Assembly: GCF_001442755.1 (NCBI RefSeq)
Contig: NZ_CP006367.1
Span: forward strand, 2,232,001-2,296,000
Reading direction: 5' to 3'
Origin: Aureimonas sp. AU20
GTDB lineage: Bacteria > Pseudomonadota > Alphaproteobacteria > Rhizobiales > Rhizobiaceae
Length of the DNA: 64,000 nt
Part shown: in pieces, positions 1 through 8,441 of the stretch
Layout of the letters: each line of letters opens with the position of its first letter
Position numbering within the stretch: position 1 is the first letter of the stretch
Translations under genes and position numbers: made by a program
Notes under the pieces: generated by a model
The model's input: the letters and a program-made list of their open reading frames with translations, nothing else
What the model was told of the DNA's origin: nothing
Databases searched by the model: none

Positions 1-2
1 AT

Positions 3-140
3 CACGCATCGGAGCATCCGGACGTCTTCCTGTCCCGCGTCGGGCCCGCCATCGCCTCGACGCCGGCGGACCACGCGGCCTGGCTGCGCGAAGCCGCCGA
101 GGTCCACGACGAAGACGAACCGAAGGGGCCGTCGGTCTGA
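3..140 (+). CDS. C-terminal end of an unrecognised protein (5' partial)
   Basis: This is an open frame entering from the left window edge and ending in TGA at 138-140. That stop overlaps the ATG of the next gene (TGATG), which is typical of translational coupling. The visible 45 residues are polar, start near HASEHPDVFL and end in EPKGPSV; no family is recognisable. Its tight junction with the metallophosphoesterase suggests both belong to one transcription unit. The start and total length lie outside the window. Confidence 0.5.
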   Translation, partial: HASEHPDVFLSRVGPAIASTPADHAAWLREAAEVHDEDEPKGPSV

Positions 141-955
141 TGCGCGTCCACGTCCTCTCCGACCTGCACCTGGAACACCGTGCCGGCGCCGGTTGGGAAC
201 CGCTCGTCGTCGACTGCGACGTCGTCGTGGTCGCGGGCGACGTCGCGTCCCCGCCGGCGGCGTCCCTGCGCTGGCTTTCGGAGCGCTTTCAGGCGCCCGT
301 GATCTTCGTCGCCGGCAACCACGAGTACTACGGCTGCGTGAAGGCCAGAGTGGAAACGCCGGACCCCGTGCCCGGCGTCCATCACCTCGAGGATCGCGCC
401 GTCGTCCTCGGCGGAACCCGCTTCCTCGGCTGCACGCTCTGGACCGACTACGAGCTCTACGGCCCGGCGACGACGAGCTTCGCGATGGAGATCGCGGAGC
501 GCGGGATCAACGACCACCGCATGATCGCGGCGTCGGATCCGGACGAGCACCGCCGCATCCTCCGCTTCATGCCCTAGCATGCGCGCACGCTGTACCTGGC
601 GTCGCGGATCTGGCTGGAGGAGGAGCTGACGAAGCCGTTCGACGGCCCGACGGTGGTGGTGACGCACCATGCGCCGACGCCGCGGTCGATCCATCCGCGC
701 TACGAAGGCGACGTGGCGAACCCCGCGTTCGCGTCCGATCTTACCGACCTTGTAGCCCGCGTCGGCCCGGACCTGTGGATCCACGGGCACGTGCACGACA
801 GCTTCGACTACCGGATCGGGCGGACCCGCGTCCTCGCCAATCCGAAGGGCTACGGCGACGAGAACAAAGCGTTCGATCAGAGCCTGGTGGTGGACGTCCG
901 GTACCATCCGAACTGGCGTGCGCGGATCCAGGACGCGCAGGAGCCGAAGCCGTGA
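140..955 (+). pseudogene. Metallophosphoesterase interrupted by one in-frame amber codon
   Basis: A calcineurin-like phosphoesterase of about 271 codons. The first part (140-577) carries the metal-binding blocks SDLHLEH (near residue 8), VVAGDV and AGNHEYY. The second part (from 578, same frame) carries THHAPTP and the C-terminal GHVHD block. The two parts are separated only by TAG at 575-577, in the context RFMP-stop-HARTLY. A related protein at 28904-29721 has TPQH around this spot, so a GAG-to-TAG change is the simplest explanation. Unless the stop is read through, two truncated products result, each lacking half of the dinuclear metal site. The gene overlaps the upstream frame (TGATG) and the downstream small ORF (GTGA). 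Substrate unknown; a role in nucleotide or phosphodiester turnover is only family inference. Confidence 0.8.
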
Positions 956-1131
956 GCCGCGAGGACCACGTCCGTCGGCGCGCCGCGTCGCTCGGCTACG
1001 ACCGCACGATTCGTGGGACCGGCGTCCTCCCGTCCGACCTCCACGAACTCTATGCGCTCGGAATGATCAGCCGGGAGGACCTCGTCTTCCGGCTGGAGCG
1101 CCTGGGCGCGCCGATCCCCGCCGTCGACTGA
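952..1131 (+). CDS. Small protein coupled to the metallophosphoesterase (59 aa)
   Basis: It starts with GTG at 952, overlapping the TGA of the phosphoesterase by the GTGA arrangement, and ends with TGA at 1129-1131. The protein is charged and helical-looking (VSREDHVRRRAASLGY at the start, REDLVFRLERLGAP near the end), with no signal peptide or membrane segment. No family is recognised. The coupled start is the main reason to believe it is real. A differently composed small ORF is coupled to the second metallophosphoesterase at 29718-29918, so small partners may be a shared theme. Confidence 0.55.
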   Translation: MSREDHVRRRAASLGYDRTIRGTGVLPSDLHELYALGMISREDLVFRLERLGAPIPAVD

Positions 1132-1153
1132 ACCCAACAACACGGAGACGACC

Positions 1154-1546
1154 ATGCGACTGATCCTCGCCACCCTTTCGCTCGCCCTTGTCACGCCGGC
1201 GGCGGCCGCGGACCGATACTCCGGACACTACCAGCGCGAATGCGACGACCTGGTCTGCGAGCTGCGCATGCTGCCGGCCGGGCGCGACGCCTGGCATCTG
1301 CGCTGGACGGCGACGGACCCGACGGACTTTTCGCTGACGCCGGTGTGCGAATTCGAGACGGAAGTGGAGCTCGGGATCGCGACGATCGGCGGGGCGATCG
1401 TGCGCGGCATCGCGGTCGGGAAGGCGGCGGGACGGCCGTTCGGGGTGTTCGATCTCGACCCGGGCCGCGTGTCGGTGTCGGCGGGGTGGGAGGCCTGTGC
1501 CGGCATGGGGCCGAAGGGCGTCTACGAAAGCGTCAGAGACCAATAA
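1154..1546 (+). CDS. Secreted hypothetical protein (130 aa)
   Basis: The ATG at 1154 is preceded by a GGAG-like ribosome site. The N terminus is a clear Sec signal peptide (MRLILATLSLALVTPAAAAD) with a likely cut after AAA near residue 19. The mature part of about 110 residues has four cysteines (two in DDLVCELR and its neighbour RECDD, then VCEFE and EACAG), suggesting two disulfides and a periplasmic or extracellular location. Family unknown. It lies 23 bp after the small coupled ORF and may be the last gene of that unit, since a strong hairpin follows directly. Confidence 0.6.
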   Translation: MRLILATLSLALVTPAAAADRYSGHYQRECDDLVCELRMLPAGRDAWHLRWTATDPTDFSLTPVCEFETEVELGIATIGGAIVRGIAVGKAAGRPFGVFDLDPGRVSVSAGWEACAGMGPKGVYESVRDQ

Positions 1547-1547
1547 G

Positions 1548-1573
1548 GGGCCTCCTCAGAGAGAAGGAGGCCC
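1548..1573 (+). terminator. Hairpin after the secreted protein gene
   Basis: GGGCCTCCT and AGGAGGCCC form a perfect 9-bp stem around an 8-base loop, starting just after the stop codon at 1546. No T-tract follows, so it may be a weak terminator or an mRNA-stabilising 3' hairpin. Confidence 0.5.
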
Positions 1574-1575
1574 GA

Positions 1576-1599
1576 GCGGTGCGCAAAGCGGTGCGCAAA
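1576..1599 (+). repeat. Two tandem copies of a 12-bp unit
   Basis: GCGGTGCGCAAA occurs twice in a row, immediately after the hairpin. It is short and could be chance or replication slippage; no function is assigned. Confidence 0.6.
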
Positions 1600-1636
1600 A
1601 ATGCGCTCATGACCCGTCCGAGGAAGGTCCCGTTAA

Positions 1637-1664
1637 AGCGAACGATATGACGTGATCGTTCGCT
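1637..1664 (-). terminator. Hairpin at the 3' end of the minus-strand phage-like genes
   Basis: AGCGAACGAT and ATCGTTCGCT form a perfect 10-bp stem with an 8-base loop, ten bases beyond the stop of the minus-strand ORF ending at 1674. Read on the minus strand it is followed by a short T-run, so it fits a factor-independent terminator for that unit. Confidence 0.6.
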
Positions 1665-1673
1665 CCGACCCCT

Positions 1674-2108
1674 TCAGCCGAATGGCGGCCGCTGCTGCGG
1701 CTGCGCACCCCCCGCCATCGGACCGCCCGGAGCCGCTGCCGGACCACCTGGCGCGCCCGCGAACGGCACTCCCGGCTTCGGCGGCATCGCCCCGGCCTGA
1801 CCCGTCGAGCCCGGCATCCCCTGACCCATGGACGGGCCGCCCATCTGCTGAAAAGGCATACCCGGAACGCCACCGGCGGGCGGCTGCGGCTGCTGCATAC
1901 CCGGCGCCGGCATGCCTCCGGGCATCGCGCCCGGCATGGCCGGAGCGGGCATGAAGCCGGCGCCGAGCGGCGGGGCCGAGCGCATCGCGGCCGGGCCCGG
2001 GCTGGCGGTCTGAATCGGGGCCATCAAGCCTTCCTTGGCGAGGGCTTCGGCGAGCGGGGAGGCGGTGCCGCTGGCGGGCGCGGGCGGGGCGGACTGGAAC
2101 GGCATCAT
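1674..2108 (-). CDS. Pro/Gly/Met-rich low-complexity protein (144 aa), phage-like
   Basis: Start ATG at 2108 (a second ATG follows directly), with an AGGAG ribosome site just upstream inside the end of the preceding gene. Most of the chain is proline, glycine, alanine, methionine and glutamine in irregular runs such as MPGGMPAPGMQQPQPP, so it is expected to be disordered. No enzymatic motif is visible. It follows the large phage-like gene by 12 bp, suggesting a structural or scaffolding accessory of a prophage remnant. That role is inference from context only. Confidence 0.5.
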   Translation of the reverse strand: MMPFQSAPPAPASGTASPLAEALAKEGLMAPIQTASPGPAAMRSAPPLGAGFMPAPAMPGAMPGGMPAPGMQQPQPPAGGVPGMPFQQMGGPSMGQGMPGSTGQAGAMPPKPGVPFAGAPGGPAAAPGGPMAGGAQPQQRPPFG

Positions 2109-2120
2109 CGTGATCTACTC

Positions 2121-5100
2121 CTAGTTCTGGAAAGGTGCGCGGGAACGGGGCTCGGCGCCGCTCTCGATGTTGGTGGTCGTCGTGCCGGCGCGGGCGAAGG
2201 CCTGCGCCAGCTTCTCCCACTCGACGGGAGACGCGTTCGGGTCGAGGCGCTGCAGCAGGATCTTGGCGCGGTCGGGGTTGAGGACTGCGTCCTCGAGGAT
2301 GTCCTCGACTTTCGACAGCCCGTTCGCCTTCATGATCGACAGCATCTTCGCAGTGCCGGCCGCGAGACCGCCCGCGACGGCGCCCGGCAGCCCGCCGGCG
2401 AGGAAGCCCACGCCGCCGAGACCGAGTCCACCGCCCTTCGATCCGGACGCCTGCAGGACGCGGGACAGCACCGAGCCGACGTCCTGCGCCGTGTTCGACT
2501 GGCTCGGGATCTTCACGGCCGCCAGGGACCGGTTCGACCGCTGGATGTCCGCTGCGATCGCGCCGAACGTGTCGAGCTCCGCGTCCGTAAACCCCGCGGC
2601 CTTCAGCGTGGCACGGTTGCTGCCGACGAACGTCTGGAAGGCGTCGCCCTTCAGGAGCGCCTCGCCCGACGTCGCCGCCTCGGTGTTGGAGACCAGCCGC
2701 TGCTTCATGTGGTCGACCACCGCACGGCGTAGACCCTGCTGCGCGTCCGGATCGCCGGCGACGGCTGCCGAGATTTTCGACATCCTGGAGACGCCGTCGC
2801 GGGCGTTGAAGATCCCGCCGATCGTCTTCGTTACATCGGCCGGGTCGTCGAGCTTCATCAGCGTGCCGAGGACGCGAGGTTGGCGTCGCCGAGGATCTCG
2901 TCGATCGTCCCCATCACGGCGTCCGCCGCGATGATGGACTTCGGCGCGTCCGCGATCGACTGCGCGGCCAGACCGCCGGCCTTCTTGCCGCCTTCGGTCT
3001 CGAACGCCTTCTCGTAGAGCGACGTGGGATTCACGCCCTCCGGCGTCGCCAGGCAACGGAGCTTGCCGTCCTTGGTCTGCTGGAGCGCGACGGGGTTGCC
3101 GTTCTCGTCCTTCCCCCACACGGTCTGCAGGCCGCCGGCGTCGCCGGAGGAGGCCGTCGCCTTCGACGCCGCGATCTGGGCGCGGGCCACGTCGGGTCCG
3201 AGCAGCAGGGTGTCCAGGCGGGCCTGGTAGGAGTCGCGGTTCAGCATCCGCTCCATGTCGGAGTTCGCCAGATCGGCGGACTTCCCGGCGAGGCCAGCCT
3301 CCGCCGAAGCGATCTTCGAGATCTTGTCCGCCTGGACGTTGGCGACCTTCTCGTCCGAGCCGAACCGCTTCTCTGCCAGCCCGAGGTCGCGGGCCTGACG
3401 GGCGATGTACCCCTTGCCGATGCTGGCGAACGGCGAATTTTCCTTCGCCACCAGCTGATACATGAGCGCGTCGTACCGCTCGTCTCCCGTGCCCTGGCCG
3501 AATTTCGGCGTCGACATGGGATCGAACGAGAAGCCGTCGAGATCGATGTCCACGAGGCTCCGCGTCGTGTCGGCCGCGTCGTCCAGGAACGTCGTGCCCT
3601 GATCGAACAGCGCGTCGCTGTCGGAGAAGCGCGACGTCGGATCCGCACGCGGGATCTCTGACCCGGGCGTCTTGGGCGACTTCGCCGAGGACATCAGCCC
3701 GTCCTCGGGGATCTCCATGAGGTTCGCTCCGCCTGCGGTTACCCGGTTGACGGCCTGCCCCATGCCCTTCTCCAGAGCCGCGTCGACGTCGATGCGCGAC
3801 GCCGGCGAGGAGATGGCCGCGAGGATGTCGGTGTCGGTGAGCGACGGCTTCCTCGTGGGGCGCCGACGGAAGGCGTCGACCCGGCCGAGGTAGCCGGAGT
3901 CCATCGGCAGGCCGAGCGTGTTGAAGCCAGGGCCGACGAGACTGCCATCCGCGTAGCCCACCAGGCCGCCGTTCCGGTACGACGCAGCGATAAGGGCGAG
4001 GGGATCGTCCCCTCGCACCACGCCGCCGTCGGCGTAGCCGGTACCGCCGGTGCCCGTCGTCCTCGCATAGATGTTGCGGGCCACGGCGGCGAGGCGCGCA
4101 GCCATGGCTCCAGAGATCGAGACGCCGTTGCTCGACGACAGGACCTGGCCATCCATGCCGACGGTGTACGTCGCCTGCGTCGAACCCGGGAATGCCGTAC
4201 CGCCGTCGCGCACGGTGATGAAGCCGGTACCGTCGCCGCGGACCGTGAACTCGTACTGGCCGCGGTCGACCGGCTGCCCCTGCATATCGACGATGCCGGA
4301 CCCGAACACTGACCAGGAGCCGTCCGCGCGTGGGACGGGGGCCTGGAACTCGACGCTTCCTGACAGCAGTCCGAGCGAGGCTGCGGCCGCGTCAGAGGCG
4401 ACGTTCCACGGCTTGTCGTCGGTGTCGTCCCAAGGATCGCCGTAGCCGAAGCCCGCCGCGAACGTCGCCAAGTCAAGCAGCGTACCGGTGCCTGAGAAGC
4501 CGCCCGAACCGTTCGGCTCCAGTCCGTTGCCGATACCGCCGGACGGGTCGTTCGGATTCGTCCCAGTGCCCGGGTTCGTTCCGGTTTCGGGGTTTGTGCC
4601 CGTGCCTGGATTGGTGCCGGTGCCGGGAGTGTTCGGATCGGTCGTCCCAGGGATGGTCGTGCCGGGCGTGGTGGTGCCGGCGACGGGCTTCCAGGAGCCG
4701 TCCTTGAATTCGTATTCCTTGCCGTCCGTGCCCCACACGTGGCCGTTGCCAGGATTCTTCCATCCATTGACGGTCGGATCCCAGACAGTGCCGGCAGGGA
4801 TGCCGGGCGGCTTCGTCGTGGGTTCGGGTGAACCCGGAGCCTGGCCGCCGATGGTGGTCTGGCCGGTTCCGTTGGTGATCTTGGTGCCGGACTGATTGTA
4901 GACGTTCCCCGTCGACGGGTCCTTCCACGTGCCCTGCGTTCCCGAGGGCGAACCCGAGGGGGGGCGTCCAGACAGCTTTGTCCGGCACCGCCGACGGTTT
5001 CGTCGGCGCGGGATACGGCTGCTCGTGGCCAAGAATGTTGCCGCCCGTCGTCGGGGTGGTCGTGCCCGGCGTGGTCGTGCCACCGGGCGTCGTGGTTCCA

Positions 5101-5205
5101 GGCGTCTTGGTGCCGCCGTTCTCCAGCTCCTCCTTTTCGGCGTCGCACAGCCCTTCCTGTTGCGTGCTCTTCTCTAAAGCCGTCTTGCTCTGCTCGTTCG
5201 ACTTA
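2121..5205 (-). pseudogene. Large Gly/Thr/Pro-rich phage-like structural protein, two frameshifts, 5' end cut by an IS
   Basis: Three consecutive minus-strand frames make one protein of about 1,030 residues. The 5' frame (5205 to about 4960) ends where a run of seven C (minus strand; G-run 4958-4964) has one base too many. The middle frame runs to about 2873, where one base is missing and the reading changes from GDANLAS to LGTLMKLDD. The third frame ends in TAG at 2121. The N-terminal region has PGTTTPG-type and GTNPGT repeats; the middle has YADGGVVRGDD and YADGSLVGPG blocks of a kind I associate with phage virion proteins; the C-terminal third is helical and Ala/Gly-rich. The start codon is missing: the frame runs straight into the IS at 5206. 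This is likely a dead virion gene of a prophage remnant; the exact family is not recognised. Confidence 0.6.
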
Positions 5206-6062
5206 GAGCTAGGGACAAAACCGTCTGATCTGCCGAATGCAAATGATGGCGCAGGCGAGTTTGGTGAAGGCGATGTTGATGTCGGCGCGGCGCTCGTAGC
5301 GCACATCGAGATGGCGGAACTGCGCAAGCCAGGCGAAGGTGCGCTCCACCACCCAGCGATGGCGACCGAGCTTCTGGCTGCTCTCGACGCCGCGCCGGGC
5401 GATGCGTGGCGTGACCGAGCGAGCCCGGCACTCCTGGCGGCAACGCTTGTGATCGTAAGCCTTGTCGGCGTGCAGCTTGTTGGGGCGACGACGCGGTCGG
5501 CGACGACGCGGTCGGCCACGACCGTTGCGAACCGTTGGAACGGCGTCCAAGGTCGGCGCCAGCATCATGCTGTCGTGGCGGTTGGCGCCTGACAGCGTCA
5601 GGCCGAGCGGCGTGCCCTGCCTGTCGGTGACGAGGTGGCGCTTGGTCCCCGGCTTGCCGCGGTCCGTCGGGTTCGGCCCCGTCTCAGAGCCCCCCTTTTG
5701 GCGGGCAGGCTGGAGGCGTCCAGGGCCGCCCGGCTCCAGTCCAGGGCATGGGCCTCGGACAGCCGTTCCAGAAGCACACGATGCAGCCGATCCCAGACCC
5801 CGGCCGCATGCCACGCGCAAAGGCGCCGCCAGCATGTCTTGCCCGAGCCGCCCAACTCGCCCGGAACGTCGCGCCACGGGCAGCCGGTGCGAAGAACGAA
5901 CACGATGCCAGCCAGGGCCGCCCGATCGTCGATGCGCGGACGCCCGCCCTTCGGCTTGGGCGGATCAGGTGGAAGAAGCGGCTCCACAGCCGCCCAGAGG
6001 TCGTCGGAAACAAGATGGGCCATCCCAGACCAACGATCTCAATGCAGTTTCGTCCCCGGCTC
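5206..6062 (-). mobile_element. IS5-family insertion sequence A (857 bp, IS427-like)
   Basis: The ends are imperfect inverted repeats: left GAGCTAGGGACAAAAC, right (complement) GAGCCGGGGACGAAAC. TA is present on both outer sides (5204-5205 and 6063-6064), fitting a TA target duplication. Inside is one two-frame transposase on the minus strand, whose stop lies in the left repeat. Size, repeat type and the split frame fit the IS427 subgroup of IS5. It interrupts the phage-like gene ending at 2121. The element looks complete and possibly active. Confidence 0.85.
5209..6023 (-). CDS. IS5-family transposase of IS A (orfA/orfB joined by a -1 frameshift)
   Basis: The first frame starts at ATG 6023 (MAHLVSDDLWAAVEPLLPP) with the typical N-terminal DUF4096-like region, including GCPWRDVPGELG. 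The second frame carries the DDE core: the ADKAYD block and the RRWVVERTFAW-like HRWVVERTFAWL block close to the C terminus. The first Asp is in LDASS, in the first frame. The frames join in A4G6 (minus strand; 5690-5699 on plus) by re-reading one base, giving LPAKRG-GSETGP. Programmed -1 shifting at such sites is known in this IS group. If it does not shift, the orfA product ends at 5598. Confidence 0.85.
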
Positions 6063-6074
6063 TAAATCTAACTA

Positions 6075-6923
6075 GGTCCTGTTGACAGAGTGGGTTCACG
6101 GATTGGCTAAGGCGTGATTCAAGGCTTCCTTTTGGGAGGCGAGATTGATGCGAGGCGATCTGTCGGACGAGGAATGGGCCATTATAGGCGAGCTTTTGCC
6201 GAGCGAGCGAGGTCGCAAGGCTCGTCCCTCGCATGACAACCGCCGTTTCCTCGACGGCATGCTGTTTGTTCTGCGTGCCGGCTGCCCATGGCGCGACATG
6301 CACGAGCGCTACGGCAAGTGGAACTCGGTCTATGTCCGGTTCCGGCGTTGGGCCGAACAGGGCGTTTGGGATGCGCTCTTGGAGACGCTGGTCGAGCTCG
6401 GGCTGACCGACGACTGGCGGCACATGATCGACTCCACCACAGTTCGCGGCCATTCTCAGGCTGCGGGCGCAAAAGGGGGACCTGTGCGCAGGGCATTGGT
6501 CGAAGCCGCGGCGGCTTTACGTCGAAGATCCATGCCCGCGCTGACGGTCAGGGACGCCCTCTTGGCTTTGTGCTGACCGGCGGCGAGGTGTCCGACTACA
6601 AAACCGTTTCCGCCCTTCTCGCCATGCCAGTCGGCAAGCCGCGTCTCTTGCTGGCCGACAAAGGTTATGATGGTGACGACGTTCGTCAATCACTGCTGCT
6701 CAAGGGCGTCCTGCCGGTGATCCCATCCAAGGCCAACCGCCGGGCGCCCGCAGCTTGCGACTTCAAGCAATACCGGGACCGCAATCGCATCGAGCGCATG
6801 TTCAACCGACTGAAGCAGGCTCACCGCATCGCCACCCGCTACGATAAAACCGCCAGTTCCTTCCTGGCTTTCCTATGCCTCGCCGCCTCTCGCATCTGGC
6901 TGAAGGACTATGTCAACACGTCC
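6075..6923 (+). mobile_element. IS5-family insertion sequence B (849 bp)
   Basis: The ends are related inverted repeats: left GGTCCTGTTGACAGAGT, right (complement) GGACGTGTTGACATAGT. TA flanks both sides (6073-6074 and 6924-6925). It encodes one two-frame transposase on the plus strand, opposite to IS A, and only 12 bp of host DNA (6063-6074) separate the two elements. Its repeats and protein differ clearly from IS A, so this is a second, independent IS5-family insertion. It cuts a minus-strand antitoxin-like gene at 6923. Confidence 0.85.
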
Positions 6924-6926
6924 TAA
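6148..6926 (+). CDS. IS5-family transposase of IS B (orfA/orfB joined by a -1 frameshift)
   Basis: OrfA starts at ATG 6148 (MRGDLSDEEWAIIGELLP), contains GCPWRDMHERYG and the first catalytic Asp in HMIDSTTVRGH, and in frame 0 ends at 6576. OrfB continues after the A4G5 run at 6471-6479, re-reading one base (AAGAK to RGTCAQG). It carries SRGGFTSKIH, LADKGYD (second Asp) and NRIERMFNRLK (Glu), and ends at TAA 6924-6926. The last codon extends into the flanking TA. All DDE residues are present over the two frames, so the enzyme is probably functional through frameshifting. Confidence 0.85.
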
Positions 6927-6994
6927 GAACGAAGGGCGGATGGCAGGTTCATTCTCCCATTTGCGGCAACAGGAACGACGTGGCGGTTATCCAT
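6923..6994 (-). pseudogene. AbrB/SpoVT-type antitoxin, N-terminal stub cut by IS B
   Basis: From ATG at 6994 the frame reads MDNRHVVPVAANGRMNLP and then SALRS, ending in a TAG formed by the IS end. VPVAANGRMNLP is the characteristic start of AbrB-fold (MazE/VapB-like) DNA-binding antitoxins. Only 23 residues survive; the rest of the swapped-hairpin domain and any partner toxin are not found on the far side of the IS elements. It is distinct from the intact AbrB gene at 7928-8176. Confidence 0.6.
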
Positions 6995-7055
6995 AGTTCT
7001 GGACTCCACCCTTATTCTAAAAGGGGGTGTGAGGGATCTGGAGTGGACCCCGTTT

Positions 7056-7512
7056 CACCGGACAGGCGGCGCGTGGGTTTGCGTTCGCGACGGATGAGCC
7101 AGGAATTCGAGCATCGCATGGCAGTCCTGCACCGCTTGGTGGCCTTTGTGGAAATAGCCGCACTGGCCCACGAGGTAGCCGAGCTCGGTCCCCTCGAAGA
7201 GGCCGGTCGGTTCCGAGTCGTGGCTAAGCGCCGGGCGTGCGCTCAGTCGGGCGATAGAGATGAGGCTTGGCCTCGCGTGGGACGAGCTTACGCAACATGC
7301 GGTAGCGACCGGTGCGTTTCAGACGCTCGACCATCGTCGTCTGGTCGTCGAGCTGCGGAGCCGTGGATGCCGTTCTTTTTGGGGGCCGCCACGCGGCACA
7401 CGGTCATTAGCAGGCGGACAATCACACGCGGCAGGGTAGGAGAAGAAGCCGCACCGAACAGATCGATCTGAACAGTCCGGTCGCTGGCCGCTGACGCCTT
7501 GTGTCTCGTCAT
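7056..7512 (-). pseudogene. Decayed DnaQ-like 3'-5' exonuclease
   Basis: Three minus-strand frames hold pieces of one gene. From 7512 the first reads MTRHKASAASDRTVQIDLFG. Between 7361 and 7224 another reads LDDQTTMVERLKRTGRYR and MLRKLVPREA. Between about 7250 and 7056 a third reads ELGYLVGQCGYFHKGHQAVQ then DCHAMLEFL, which resembles exonuclease motif III (H-x4-D) of DEDDh exonucleases. The stretch that should hold motif I (D-x-E) and motif II is absent, so there is an internal deletion as well as frameshifts. Order and spacing fit rhizobial exonucleases that start with a short leader and a YRxLRxL block. This is recognised by eye, so only moderately sure. Confidence 0.45.
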
Positions 7513-7537
7513 TCCATCATCGCTTCGTCACGTCGGC

Positions 7538-7924
7538 TCAACGGACGAGTTCGACTTTTATCCCGGCAGACTTAGCGATGTCCTTCCAGGCGCGGTCCGT
7601 GGTCACGGCTGGGACGCCAAGGCCGCGGGCCAGCGCCAGACAGAACCGATCGCCGAGCGACAGCCCGGCCTCCTTTGACAAGCCGCGCAACCGAGCCGCC
7701 TCTTCCGCGACCTCCTGGCCGACTGGCAGAACGGTGATGTCGAGATCCGACAGATCCCGGATCGCCTCCTCGGCGTCGAGACCGCGATCGACGAGCTTGG
7801 ACAGAACCTCGGTGTAGTTGACGACCGAGATGCTGGCGTCGCCGAGACGGGCTTCGACCATATCGGCGCCCTTCTCGGAAAACAGGAGACAGAGGACGGC
7901 GGACGCATCGAGAACGCAGGGCAT
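7538..7924 (-). CDS. vapC: PIN-domain toxin, VapC-type ribonuclease
   Basis: A 128-residue PIN protein, expected to be a Mg-dependent RNase that cleaves tRNA or rRNA and is held inactive by its antitoxin. The acidic residues are in place: LDASAVLCLLF (Asp6), NYTEVLSKL (Glu), LSLGDRFCLALA (Asp) and TTDRAW (Asp). The start ATG at 7924 lies 3 bp after the stop of the AbrB-type gene, giving the usual antitoxin-first order. Length is normal and the gene appears intact. Confidence 0.85.
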   Translation of the reverse strand: MPCVLDASAVLCLLFSEKGADMVEARLGDASISVVNYTEVLSKLVDRGLDAEEAIRDLSDLDITVLPVGQEVAEEAARLRGLSKEAGLSLGDRFCLALARGLGVPAVTTDRAWKDIAKSAGIKVELVR

Positions 7925-7927
7925 GTT

Positions 7928-8176
7928 CTATTCACCAGCCGCTTCCTGCCGACGATCGGCGATCAGCTCGTCCGCGACCGATCCGCTCTCGGGGGCATAT
8001 TCCCTCAGCTTGTCTTGCAAACGGCGAAGGGCGGATCTTGCGGGACGAATGCGAACTTCCTCGCCATGCAATTCGATGAGTACGGTATCGCCCTTTGCCA
8101 AGCCCATCGACTTGCGAAAGGCGGCCGGGAGAATCACTCGTCCGCCTTCCACAATCTTACCTTTTGCAGCTACCAT
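7928..8176 (-). CDS. vapB: AbrB-family antitoxin (VapB-like)
   Basis: An 82-residue protein starting at ATG 8176 (MVAAKGKIVEGGRVILPA), the classic AbrB/SpoVT fold start, followed by RKSMGLAKGDTV and a charged C-terminal tail that would wrap the toxin. An in-frame TTG at 8200 would add eight residues, but the ATG has a GGGGTGG ribosome site close upstream. It should bind VapC and repress its own promoter, somewhere in 8177-8260; no clear palindrome was seen there. Confidence 0.8.
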   Translation of the reverse strand: MVAAKGKIVEGGRVILPAAFRKSMGLAKGDTVLIELHGEEVRIRPARSALRRLQDKLREYAPESGSVADELIADRRQEAAGE

Positions 8177-8441
8177 CGATGCCACCCCCAATCCATACAA
8201 GACTTCTATTCCTTGAATTTTGATATTTATGCCAGATTGTCCGCATGGTGCACAAGGATGCCCTTAGCGTTAAGATAGGCGGAGCCAAGCGGTGCCCTGA
8301 ATGCCCTATCAGGCTCAAAGCAAGGTGTGCAAAATCGATCGGTTAAGGACAGTCTCGTGCGCTCCTGACCAAATGATAGGTATCGGACCTTTCGGACATG
8401 CTCTATAAGATTGAGACGATTTCGGTCGGTTTCGAGCCCCA

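Noticed and set aside
193..1131. 312-codon frame overlapping the first metallophosphoesterase
   Set aside because: Arg-rich shadow frame up to about 950; only its last 59 codons, after the coupled GTG at 952, look coding and were kept as a separate gene.
1576..1599. CRISPR array
   Set aside because: Only two adjacent 12-bp copies, with no spacers. No CRISPR-like regularly spaced repeat was seen anywhere in the window.
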